A DNA stretch of 29,470 nt, from assembly GCA_002428225.1 (NCBI GenBank), contig DIUD01000076.1, forward strand, positions 773-30,242, given 5' to 3'. Both the position numbers and the translations under genes were made by a program. Source of the DNA: Roseovarius sp. UBA6167. Lineage in GTDB: Bacteria; Pseudomonadota; Alphaproteobacteria; Rhodobacterales; Rhodobacteraceae. Of the stretch, positions 7,032-14,669 are shown piece after piece. Position 1 is the stretch's first letter, and every line of letters starts with the position of its first letter. The notes beneath the pieces were generated by a model. It had not been told where the DNA came from and did no database searches. It saw only the letters and a list, made by a program, of their open reading frames with translations.

Positions 7032-8501
7032 ATGACCCCGACCTCCAAGATACTGAGTCCACCCGCGCGGGCGCCCCAATCATTTACCGAGGCGCGCCCG
7101 GCGGTGGACCGGCTTTGCGCGCTCTACGCCGAGGCGACGGGCTTTCTCACCGCGCACTTTGAAGAGGCGCTGAGGGGCCGGCTGCCGCCCGGGCGCGTGC
7201 GCGCCTTCTACCCCGAGATCCGCTTTACCACCACGACACATGCCAAGATCGACAGCCGGTTGAGCTTTGGCCATGTCTCCAACCCCGGCACCTATGCGGC
7301 CACCATCACGCGCCCCGACCTCTTTCGCGGCTATCTCGAACAGCAGGTGGCGCTTTTGCTCGACAACCACGGTGCGCCGGTGACGGTGGGGGTTTCGCAG
7401 ACGCCGATGCCGGTGCATTTCGCCGTCGCCGTGGGCGAGGGACCGGGTGTGCCGCAGGAGGGTGCGGCGGATTTTTCCCTGCGCGATATCTTTGACGTGC
7501 CCGAACTTGCGGCGATCAACGACGATATCGTGAACGGCACATGGTCGGGCAAGGGCGCGCGCCCGCTTGCCCCCTTTACCGCGCCCCGGGTGGATTACTC
7601 GCTGGCGCGGCTCGCGCATTACACCGCGACCGATCCGGTGCATTTCCAGAATTACGTTCTTTTTACCAATTATCAGTTCTATGTCTCGGAGTTCGAGGCA
7701 TTCGCCCGTCGCGCGCTGGCGGATGGGGCAAGCGGCTATACCGCCTTTGTCAGCACCGGCAATGCCGAGATTGCCACGCCAGATGGCGTCCTGCCCGTGC
7801 CCGAGCGCCTGCCTCAGATGCCCGCCTACCACCTCAAGCGTGCCGACGGTTCGGGGATCACGCTGGTGAATATCGGAGTGGGGCCATCGAACGCCAAGAC
7901 TGCGACCGATCACGTTGCGGTGCTGCGGCCCCATGCCTGGGTGATGGTGGGCCATTGCGCCGGGCTGCGCAATTCGCAATCCCTGGGCGATTTCGTGCTG
8001 GCCCACGCCTATCTGCGCGAGGACCGCGTGCTCGATGCCGATCTGCCCGCCTGGGTGCCCATTCCGGCGCTGGCAGAGATCCAGGTCGCGCTACAGGAGG
8101 CGGTGGCGGCGGAAACCCAGCTTGAGGGGTTCGACCTCAAGCGGATCATGCGCACCGGCACCGTGGCGAGCGTGGACAACCGCAACTGGGAATTGCGCGA
8201 CCATACCGGCCCGGTGCAGCGCCTGAGCCAGTCGCGCGCCATAGCACTCGATATGGAAAGCGCCACGATCGCGGCCAACGGGTTCCGCTTCCGGGTGCCT
8301 TACGGGACGCTGCTGTGTGTGTCGGACAAGCCCTTGCAGGGCGAGTTGAAGCTGCCCGGCATGGCCTCGGAATTCTACCGCTCACAGGTCGCGCGCCACC
8401 TGATGATCGGGATTCGTGCGATGGAATCGCTGCGCCGGATGCCGCTCGAACGGATCCACAGCCGCAAGTTGCGCAGCTTCGAGGAGACGGCATTCCTCTG
8501 A
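7032..8501 (+). CDS. amn: AMP nucleosidase
   Basis: Amn hydrolyses AMP to adenine and ribose-5-phosphate, helping balance adenylate pools. The ATG at 7032 gives 489 residues, close to E. coli Amn (484), with AGGGGA at 7018-7023 as ribosome-binding site; the upstream in-frame ATG at 7011 is less likely. The N-terminal Amn-specific domain is visible (YPEIRFTTTTHAKIDSRLSF, HVSNPGTYAATITRP). The C-terminal phosphorylase-like domain has NIGVGPSNAKTATDHVAVLR, VGHCAGLRNSQ and the late DMESATIAANGFRFRVPYGT and CVSDKPLQGE segments typical of purine nucleosidases. It appears to be a single-gene unit between the tRNA and the mrp operon. Confidence 0.95.
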   Translation: MTPTSKILSPPARAPQSFTEARPAVDRLCALYAEATGFLTAHFEEALRGRLPPGRVRAFYPEIRFTTTTHAKIDSRLSFGHVSNPGTYAATITRPDLFRGYLEQQVALLLDNHGAPVTVGVSQTPMPVHFAVAVGEGPGVPQEGAADFSLRDIFDVPELAAINDDIVNGTWSGKGARPLAPFTAPRVDYSLARLAHYTATDPVHFQNYVLFTNYQFYVSEFEAFARRALADGASGYTAFVSTGNAEIATPDGVLPVPERLPQMPAYHLKRADGSGITLVNIGVGPSNAKTATDHVAVLRPHAWVMVGHCAGLRNSQSLGDFVLAHAYLREDRVLDADLPAWVPIPALAEIQVALQEAVAAETQLEGFDLKRIMRTGTVASVDNRNWELRDHTGPVQRLSQSRAIALDMESATIAANGFRFRVPYGTLLCVSDKPLQGELKLPGMASEFYRSQVARHLMIGIRAMESLRRMPLERIHSRKLRSFEETAFL

Positions 8502-8520
8502 CGCTGCGCAGGGGGCAGCG
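8502..8520 (+). terminator. Weak hairpin after amn
   Basis: CGCTGC (8502-8507) pairs with GCAGCG (8515-8520) around a 7-nt G-rich loop, directly after the amn stop. No U-tract follows. It is a possible 3' end of the amn transcript, but a short stem like this is expected fairly often in DNA this GC-rich. Confidence 0.25.
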
Positions 8521-8573
8521 GGGGCAGGCGCGGCCAGCCGGTCATTTGCCCGTCGAGAATAGTCGGAATCGCC

Positions 8574-8601
8574 TTGTTGCCACCGGCGCGGCCAATATAT
8601 T
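8574..8601 (+). promoter_or_regulatory. Candidate housekeeping promoter of the mrp operon
   Basis: TTGTTG (8574-8579) and TATATT (8596-8601) are separated by 16 bp. They lie 70 bp upstream of the mrpA start in an unusually AT-rich patch of the amn-mrpA gap. This is the only sigma-70-like pair I see there. Spacing and -10 quality are acceptable; the -35 is weak. Confidence 0.4.
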
Positions 8602-8670
8602 GTGCCAGACAATTGCGATGGCCTGACCGGCATGTGGATCGGGCCACGACAAGGGAACAGGGGGCAGGGC

Positions 8671-11535
8671 ATGGAGACCGTCGCAGGGTTGTTGCCGATC
8701 ATCGCGGCATTGCCGTTTCTGGGCGCGCTGCTGCCGGGGCTGATGATCCAGGCGGGGCGCAATACCTGCGCCGCCTTCACCGCCGTGCCGACGATCCTTG
8801 CGCTCACGCTGCTGCTCATCTGTGCTCCTGCGGTGATGCGCGGCGAGGTGCTGACCTTTGGCTTCGCCTGGCTGCCCTCGCTCGGCCTCAACGTCAATTT
8901 CATGCTCGACGGGCTGGGACTTTTGTTCGCGGGCATGATCCTCGGGATCGGGTTGCTGATAATCCTCTATGCGCGGTTCTACCTCGCGCGCGAGGATCCG
9001 ATGGGGCAGTTCTATACCTATCTGCTGTTGTTCCAGGGCGCGATGGTGGGGATCGTTCTGTCCGACAACATCCTGCTTTTGCTGGTGTTCTGGGAGCTGA
9101 CCTCGCTTTCCTCCTTTTTGCTGATCGGCTATTGGAAGCACCTGCCCGAGGGGCGGCAGGGCGCGCGCATGGCGCTGACGGTAACGGGCATGGGCGGTCT
9201 TGCGATGATTGCGGGGATGCTGATCCTGGGCAATATCGCGGGCAGCCATGACCTGAGCGTGATCCTGACGCAGAAGGACGCCATTCAGGCAAGCCCGATG
9301 TATCTGCCCGCGCTGATCCTGATCCTCTTGGGCTGTTTCACCAAGTCGGCGCAGTTCCCGTTCCATTTCTGGCTGCCGCACGCGATGGCCGCGCCCACGC
9401 CCGTTTCGGCCTATCTGCATTCGGCGACGATGGTAAAGGCGGGGCTGTTTTTGATGGCGCGGATGTGGCCGGTGCTGGCGGGCACGCCCGAGTGGTTCTG
9501 GATCGTGGCCTCCACGGGCCTCATCACCATGGTGATGGCGGCCAAGATCGCGCTCTTCAAGGACGATCTCAAGGCGCTGCTGGCGTTTTCCACCGTCAGC
9601 CATCTGGGCCTCATCACCATGCTGCTGGGGCTGGGGACCAGGGCGGCGGCGGTGGTCGCGGTGTTTCACATCATCAACCACGCGACGTTCAAGGCGGCGC
9701 TGTTCATGACGGCGGGCATCATCGACCACGGGGCGCATACCCGCGACATCAAGCGGCTGGGGGGGCTGCGGCATCTCATGCCGATCACCTTTGCCATCGC
9801 CACGGTGGCGGCGCTGTCGATGGCCGGTATCCCGCCGCTCAACGGGTTTTTGTCCAAGGAGATGATGCTGGCCGAGGTGGCAGAGACGCAATGGATCGGG
9901 CCCTATTGGATGATGGGGGCGGTGGCGACGCTCGGCGCGCTGTTCTCGGTGGCCTATTCGTTTCGCTACATCGCGCATGTCTTTCTGGGAAAGGAGCGGA
10001 GCGATTACCCCGCCAAGCCGCATGATCCCGGCTTCGGCATGTGGGCCGCGCCGGGGCTTCTGGCGGTGCTGGTGGTGCTCATTGGTGTCATGCCGATGAC
10101 CATGGTGGGCGATCTGGTGCGGGTCGCGGCGGGCGCGGTGACGGGGGCCCCGCCCGATGTGCATATCTATCATTGGCACGGGCTGGTGCCCGCCTTCTGG
10201 ATGTCGGTTATCGCGGTGGCGGGGGGCGCGGTGCTGCTGGCGCTGCACCGGCCGCTGGCCGCGCTCTGGGCCGCGACCCCGCGCCCCGAGGCCAAGGCCA
10301 TGTTCGACGCGGTGACGCGGGCGGCAACGCGGGGCGCCACGGCGCTGACCGACGGGCTGCACAATGGCGCGCTGATGCGCAATGCGGCGGTGTTCAGTGT
10401 GGCGGTGCTGGCGGCGGGCTGGCTTGCCTGGCAGGGCGGCGGCTTGCGGCCGCCGACGCGCGAGATGATCCCGATCACGCCGGTTCCGGCGATCGGCTGG
10501 CTGCTGCTGGTGGTGGCGACGGGGCTTGTGGTGGCCTATCACCGCGCGCGGTTCACGGCGCTGGTGCTGATCGGGGTTGTCGGGCTGATCGTGGGCCTCG
10601 GCTTTGTCTATTTTTCGGCCCCGGATCTGGCGATGACGCAGATCTCGGTCGAGGTGGTGACGATCATCCTGCTGTTGCTGGCGCTCAACTTCCTCCCGCG
10701 CGAGACGCCGGTGGAGAGCACATCGGGGCGGCGCGCGCGCGATGCGGTGATTGCGATTGCGGGCGGCGTGGCGGTGACGGGGCTAACCTATGCCATTCTG
10801 GTGCGCGATTTCGCGCAAGAGAGCATTTCCGCCTTTCACCTTGCCAATTCCTACAAGGGCGGCGGCGGCACCAATGTGGTCAACGTGATCCTGGTGGATT
10901 TCCGCGGCTATGACACCTATGGCGAGATCATCGTTCTGGGGATCGCCGCGCTGGTGATCTATGCGCTGACCGAGGCGGTCTTGCGCGGTCCCGGCGGGCG
11001 GTGGCTGGCGAACTGGGATCAGCCGACCCTGCCCGAGGCGGGTGATCGTCACCCGCTGATGATGGTGGTGGCCACGCGGGTCATGATGCCGATCGCGCTG
11101 ATGGTGGGGACCTATGTCTTCTTGCGCGGCCATAACGAGCCGGGCGGCGGCTTTATCGCCGGTCTGATCGTGGCGATTGCCTTCCTGATGCAATACATGG
11201 CCTCGGGGTTCGCCTGGGCCGAGGCGCGGCAGCGCGTGACCTATCACGCGACCATCGGGATCGGCGTGCTGATCGCCACGGTGACCGGGATGGGGGCCTG
11301 GCTCGCGGGGCGGCCCTTCCTGACCTCGGATTACGGCTATCTGCATTTCCCGCCCGTCGAAGAATTTGAATGGGCCACCGCCATCGCCTTTGACACGGGC
11401 GTGTTCCTGACGGTGGTGGGGGCGGTGATGCTGGCGCTCCAGAGCCTGTCGAGCATGGCGCGACGCGCGGGCGAGACCGTCAACGTCGAGCCGATGGACA
11501 TAGATCCGACGCGCGACGCAGAGGAGGGCGCGTGA
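8671..11535 (+). CDS. mrpA: Monovalent cation/H+ antiporter subunit A fused to subunit B
   Basis: This is the large membrane subunit of the multi-subunit Mrp (Pha) Na+(K+)/H+ antiporter, related to NuoL of complex I. The ATG at 8671, behind AGGGGGCAG, gives 954 residues. The N-terminal NuoL/ND5-like core has E142 in LVFWELTSLSSF, K225 in CFTKSAQFPFHFWLP and K256 in TMVKAGLF, aligned with essential residues of Bacillus MrpA. Further membrane segments lead to a C-terminal MrpB domain, about residues 805-930 (MMPIALMVGTYVFLRGHNEP, then GGGFIAGL). The length therefore equals MrpA plus MrpB, the fused arrangement of group 2 mrp operons such as rhizobial pha. An acidic cytosolic tail ends the protein. 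mrpC starts one base after the stop. Confidence 0.93.
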   Translation: METVAGLLPIIAALPFLGALLPGLMIQAGRNTCAAFTAVPTILALTLLLICAPAVMRGEVLTFGFAWLPSLGLNVNFMLDGLGLLFAGMILGIGLLIILYARFYLAREDPMGQFYTYLLLFQGAMVGIVLSDNILLLLVFWELTSLSSFLLIGYWKHLPEGRQGARMALTVTGMGGLAMIAGMLILGNIAGSHDLSVILTQKDAIQASPMYLPALILILLGCFTKSAQFPFHFWLPHAMAAPTPVSAYLHSATMVKAGLFLMARMWPVLAGTPEWFWIVASTGLITMVMAAKIALFKDDLKALLAFSTVSHLGLITMLLGLGTRAAAVVAVFHIINHATFKAALFMTAGIIDHGAHTRDIKRLGGLRHLMPITFAIATVAALSMAGIPPLNGFLSKEMMLAEVAETQWIGPYWMMGAVATLGALFSVAYSFRYIAHVFLGKERSDYPAKPHDPGFGMWAAPGLLAVLVVLIGVMPMTMVGDLVRVAAGAVTGAPPDVHIYHWHGLVPAFWMSVIAVAGGAVLLALHRPLAALWAATPRPEAKAMFDAVTRAATRGATALTDGLHNGALMRNAAVFSVAVLAAGWLAWQGGGLRPPTREMIPITPVPAIGWLLLVVATGLVVAYHRARFTALVLIGVVGLIVGLGFVYFSAPDLAMTQISVEVVTIILLLLALNFLPRETPVESTSGRRARDAVIAIAGGVAVTGLTYAILVRDFAQESISAFHLANSYKGGGGTNVVNVILVDFRGYDTYGEIIVLGIAALVIYALTEAVLRGPGGRWLANWDQPTLPEAGDRHPLMMVVATRVMMPIALMVGTYVFLRGHNEPGGGFIAGLIVAIAFLMQYMASGFAWAEARQRVTYHATIGIGVLIATVTGMGAWLAGRPFLTSDYGYLHFPPVEEFEWATAIAFDTGVFLTVVGAVMLALQSLSSMARRAGETVNVEPMDIDPTRDAEEGA

Positions 11536-11536
11536 C

Positions 11537-11890
11537 ATGGAACTCCTGATGGCGAGCGCAATCGGGGTGATGACGGCGGCGGGGCTCTACCTCGTGCTGC
11601 GGCTGCGGACATTCCCGGTCATTCTCGGGCTGGCGCTGCTGACCTATGCGGTCAACTATTTCCTGTTCTCCACCGGGCGGCTTGCGGTGAACATGCCCCC
11701 CGTCCTGCGCAACGGGGTCGAGACCTATACCGACCCGCTGCCGCAGGCGCTGGTGCTGACGGCGATCGTCATCTCCTTCGGCATGACGGCGGTGGTGGTG
11801 ATGATGGCGCTTGGCGCCTATCTGACGTCGCGCGACGACGACGTGACCCTGCCGCCCGAGGACGGCACCGGCCGGGAGGACGGCGCATGA
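11537..11890 (+). CDS. mrpC: Monovalent cation/H+ antiporter subunit C
   Basis: The 117-residue NuoK-like subunit has three transmembrane helices: about residues 2-20 (LLMASAIGVMTAAGLYLVL), 27-50 (FPVILGLALLTYAVNYFLF) and 72-95 (ALVLTAIVISFGMTAVVVMM). The second contains the NuoK-type LGLALLTYAVN segment. A polar cytosolic tail ends the protein. The GAGGAGGG ribosome-binding site lies inside the 3' end of mrpA. Its ATGA stop/start overlap with mrpD (11887-11890) indicates translational coupling. It is essential for assembly and activity of the Mrp complex in characterised systems. Confidence 0.92.
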   Translation: MELLMASAIGVMTAAGLYLVLRLRTFPVILGLALLTYAVNYFLFSTGRLAVNMPPVLRNGVETYTDPLPQALVLTAIVISFGMTAVVVMMALGAYLTSRDDDVTLPPEDGTGREDGA

Positions 11891-13410
11891 ACCACTGGAT
11901 CATCGTTCCCGTGCTGCTGCCTGCGTTGCTTGCGGCGGTGCTGACGCTGGCGATGCGCTACCATATCGGCTTGCAGCGGGTGTTCTCGGTGGCCGGCTGC
12001 GTGGTGCTGCTGGCGGTGGCGCTTGGCCTGCTGATCCATGCCGGCAGCGGCGCGGTCGAGGTCTATGAGCTGGGCAACTGGCCCGCGCCTTTTGGCATCG
12101 TGCTGGTGCTTGACCGGCTGTCGGCGGTGATGGTGGTGCTGACGGCGGTGCTGGCGCTTGTGGTGCTGCTCTATGCCATCGGCTCGGGCTGGGATGCGCG
12201 CGGGAGCAATTTCCACCCGCTCTGGCAGTTTCAGCTGATGGGTATCTGTGGCGCGTTCCTGACCGGCGACGCCTTCAACCTGTTCGTGTTCTTCGAGGTT
12301 CTGCTGATTGCTTCCTACGGGCTGATGATCCATGCGGGCGGCGCGCGCAGGCTCAAGGCGGGCGTGCAATATGTGATCTACAACCTGCTTGGCTCGACGC
12401 TGTTCCTGTTCGCGCTCGGCACGCTTTACGCGGTTACCGGCACGCTCAACATGGCCGACATGGCCGAGCGCGCGGCGCAGATCCCGTTTGATGACAGCGC
12501 GCTGTTGCGCGTGGGCGCGATGCTGCTGTTTGGGGTCTTTGCGATCAAGGCGGCGCTTTTGCCGCTGCATTTCTGGCTGCCCAACACCTATGCCGAGGCC
12601 CCCGCGCCGGTGGCGGCGCTGTTTGCGATCATGACCAAGGTCGGCGCCTATGCGATCCTGCGCTTCTATACGCTGATCTTCGGGCCCGATCTCGGGGCGA
12701 CGGCGGCATTGATCGACGACATATTGCTCTATGGCGCGCTGCTGACGCTGGCGGTGGGGATGATCGGGATCCTTGGTGCGCGGCGTCTGGGGCGGCTGGC
12801 GGCTTTTGCCGCCATCGGCTCGATGGGGACGTTGCTCATTGCCATAGCGGGCTTTACCGAGGCGACGACGGCGGCGGCGATCTATTACGCGATCCATTCG
12901 ACGCTGGCGGGTGCGCTTTTGTTCCTCGTGGTCGATCTGGTGCGCGAGCGGCGCGGCGCCACGGGGGGCGCGCTGGTGCCGGGGCCGCGTCTGGCGCAGC
13001 ACGGCATCGTCGCCGCATTGTGGTTCGGGGCGGCCATCGCCACCGCCGGGATGCCGCCGCTCTCGGGCTTCATCGGCAAGCTGCTGGTGCTTGACGCAAC
13101 CCGCGACATGGCGGCAGTCTGGCTGATCTGGGCGGCGATCCTGGTCACCTCGCTGGTGGCGATCCTGGGGCTGGCGCAGGCGGGCAGCGTGGTGTTCTGG
13201 AAAACGACCGAGAGCGCCGCGACCGCTGAGGCCGCCGAGCCCCCCCCCGCGCCGCCGCCCGCCCTGCCGCTGGTGGCGTGTTTCACGCTTCTGGGCGGGA
13301 TCGTGGCGCTTTCGGTCTTCGCCGGGCCGGTGACGCGCTATCTTGAGGCGACGGCGGCGCAGCTTCATGCGCCCGCCGCGTATATCGCCGCCGTTCTGGG
13401 GCAGGGCTGA
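11887..13410 (+). CDS. mrpD: Monovalent cation/H+ antiporter subunit D
   Basis: The 507-residue NuoM/NuoN-like membrane subunit carries the conserved proton-path residues of the family. These are E137 in LFVFFEVLLIASYGL (the same number as the essential Glu of Bacillus MrpD), K221 in FAIKAALLPLHFWLP and K251 in IMTKVGAYA. It is followed by the discontinuous-helix region around IGSMGTLLIAIAGF and SGFIGKLLVL. About 14 membrane segments are evident. A Pro-rich loop (AEPPPAPPPALP) lies near the C-terminus. It is coupled to mrpC by a 4-bp overlap, and 13 bp separate it from mrpE. Confidence 0.95.
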   Translation: MNHWIIVPVLLPALLAAVLTLAMRYHIGLQRVFSVAGCVVLLAVALGLLIHAGSGAVEVYELGNWPAPFGIVLVLDRLSAVMVVLTAVLALVVLLYAIGSGWDARGSNFHPLWQFQLMGICGAFLTGDAFNLFVFFEVLLIASYGLMIHAGGARRLKAGVQYVIYNLLGSTLFLFALGTLYAVTGTLNMADMAERAAQIPFDDSALLRVGAMLLFGVFAIKAALLPLHFWLPNTYAEAPAPVAALFAIMTKVGAYAILRFYTLIFGPDLGATAALIDDILLYGALLTLAVGMIGILGARRLGRLAAFAAIGSMGTLLIAIAGFTEATTAAAIYYAIHSTLAGALLFLVVDLVRERRGATGGALVPGPRLAQHGIVAALWFGAAIATAGMPPLSGFIGKLLVLDATRDMAAVWLIWAAILVTSLVAILGLAQAGSVVFWKTTESAATAEAAEPPPAPPPALPLVACFTLLGGIVALSVFAGPVTRYLEATAAQLHAPAAYIAAVLGQG

Positions 13411-13423
13411 GGGAGAACCCGAG

Positions 13424-13915
13424 ATGCTGCACAAGATCCTGCCCCATCCCTATCTCACGCTCTTGTTAATCGTGGTCTGGCAGATGCTGGTCAACAAGGT
13501 GACACCCGGCAACCTGCTGCTCGGGACGATCCTGGGCGTGCTCATTCCGCGGATCACCACGCCCTACTGGCCCAATACGCCGCGGTTGCGCTCGATCCCG
13601 CGGATCGTGGAATATGTGCTGATCGTGCTGTGGGATATCTGCGTGGCCAATGTGCAGGTGGCCTGGATCATCCTGTTCAGGTCCAACGCCAACACGCGCC
13701 CCGCCTGGGTGGCGATCCCGCTGGAGCTCAAGACGCCCGAGGCGATCACCGTGCTTGCCGGCACGATCACCTTGACGCCCGGCACGGTGTCGAGCGACCT
13801 GTCGGCGGACGGGCGCAGCCTTTTGGTGCATTGTCTCGATGCGCCCGACCCGGAGGCGGTGCGCGACCAGATCAAGGCGCGCTATGAGCGTCGGCTGATG
13901 GAGATTTTTGAATGA
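13424..13915 (+). CDS. mrpE: Monovalent cation/H+ antiporter subunit E
   Basis: The 163-residue product matches the usual MrpE length. N-terminal hydrophobic segments (HPYLTLLLIVVWQMLVNKV and a following short helix around LLLGTILGVLIP) are followed by a further membrane segment (VEYVLIVLWDICVANVQVAW) and a soluble C-terminal domain with ITVLAGTITLTPGTVSSDLS, the MrpE hallmark. The ATG at 13424 follows GGGAGA. The 3' end overlaps mrpF by ATGA at 13912-13915. Confidence 0.92.
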   Translation: MLHKILPHPYLTLLLIVVWQMLVNKVTPGNLLLGTILGVLIPRITTPYWPNTPRLRSIPRIVEYVLIVLWDICVANVQVAWIILFRSNANTRPAWVAIPLELKTPEAITVLAGTITLTPGTVSSDLSADGRSLLVHCLDAPDPEAVRDQIKARYERRLMEIFE

Positions 13916-14181
13916 TCGGAGTTGCCCTCACCTTTGCCTTTGCCTGTTTCGGTCTGGGGCTGTTGCTCAACATCTACCGGATCGTGAACGCGCCCACGGT
14001 GGGCGACCGCATCCTTGCGCTCGATACGATGGTGATCAATGCCATCGCGCTGCTGGCGCTGTTCGGCATCCTCGAGGGCACGGCGGTCTATTTCGAAGCG
14101 TCGATGATCATTGCCATGACCGGCTTCATCTCCACCGTGTCCTACACGCGCTATCTGTTGCGCGGCGACATCATCGAATAG
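13912..14181 (+). CDS. mrpF: Monovalent cation/H+ antiporter subunit F
   Basis: This is an 89-residue, three-helix membrane subunit. It contains the family segment NIYRIVNAPTVGDRILALDT after the first helix, then INAIALLALFGILEGTAVYF and a last helix ending TRYLLRGDIIE. The aspartate in GDRILALDT is the conserved buried acidic residue of MrpF. Start and stop overlaps place it firmly inside the operon. Confidence 0.93.
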   Translation: MIGVALTFAFACFGLGLLLNIYRIVNAPTVGDRILALDTMVINAIALLALFGILEGTAVYFEASMIIAMTGFISTVSYTRYLLRGDIIE

Positions 14182-14190
14182 GGGCGCGCC

Positions 14191-14601
14191 ATGATCGTTG
14201 ACATCCTCATCTCGGCCTGTCTCGTGATAAGCGGCATTTTCGGGCTGGTCGGCTCCATCGGCCTGATCAAGCTGCCCGATCCGATGATGCGCCTGCACGC
14301 GCCGACCAAGGCGACGACGCTGGGGGTGGGCGGCGCGCTTGTCGCCTCGATGCTTTATTTCGAGTTCGTGCTGGGGCGGTTCTCGTTTCACGAGCTGATG
14401 ATCACGCTGTTTCTGTTCCTGACCGCGCCGATCACCGGCCATTTCATCGCCAAGACCCATCTGCATCTGCTCCACAGGCCCGAAGACCTGCCGCCGACGG
14501 GTTCCGAGCGGCCCTGGGCCAGCTATGAGAGCGATGAGGCGCGCGCCGCCATCGAAACGCCGGAAACGGCGGCGAGCGAGGCGGCCGGCAAAGGCGAATA
14601 G
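14191..14601 (+). CDS. mrpG: Monovalent cation/H+ antiporter subunit G
   Basis: This 136-residue subunit has the MrpG signature GSIGLIKLPDPMMRLHAPTK followed by ATTLGVGG. Three membrane helices are visible: residues 1-22, about 40-60, and about 66-90 including the TAPITGHFIAKTHLH end. An acidic cytosolic tail (ESDEARAAIETPETAASEAA) extends it by some 20 residues beyond compact family members. It is the last gene of the mrp operon. glnD follows convergently 68 bp away, and no clear intrinsic terminator is visible between them. Confidence 0.93.
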   Translation: MIVDILISACLVISGIFGLVGSIGLIKLPDPMMRLHAPTKATTLGVGGALVASMLYFEFVLGRFSFHELMITLFLFLTAPITGHFIAKTHLHLLHRPEDLPPTGSERPWASYESDEARAAIETPETAASEAAGKGE

Positions 14602-14669
14602 GGACGGATGAGCGGTGCCGCGCATGGCGCTCGCGTGAGCGGTTGCGGGGCGCGCGTGGTCAGGGGGCC

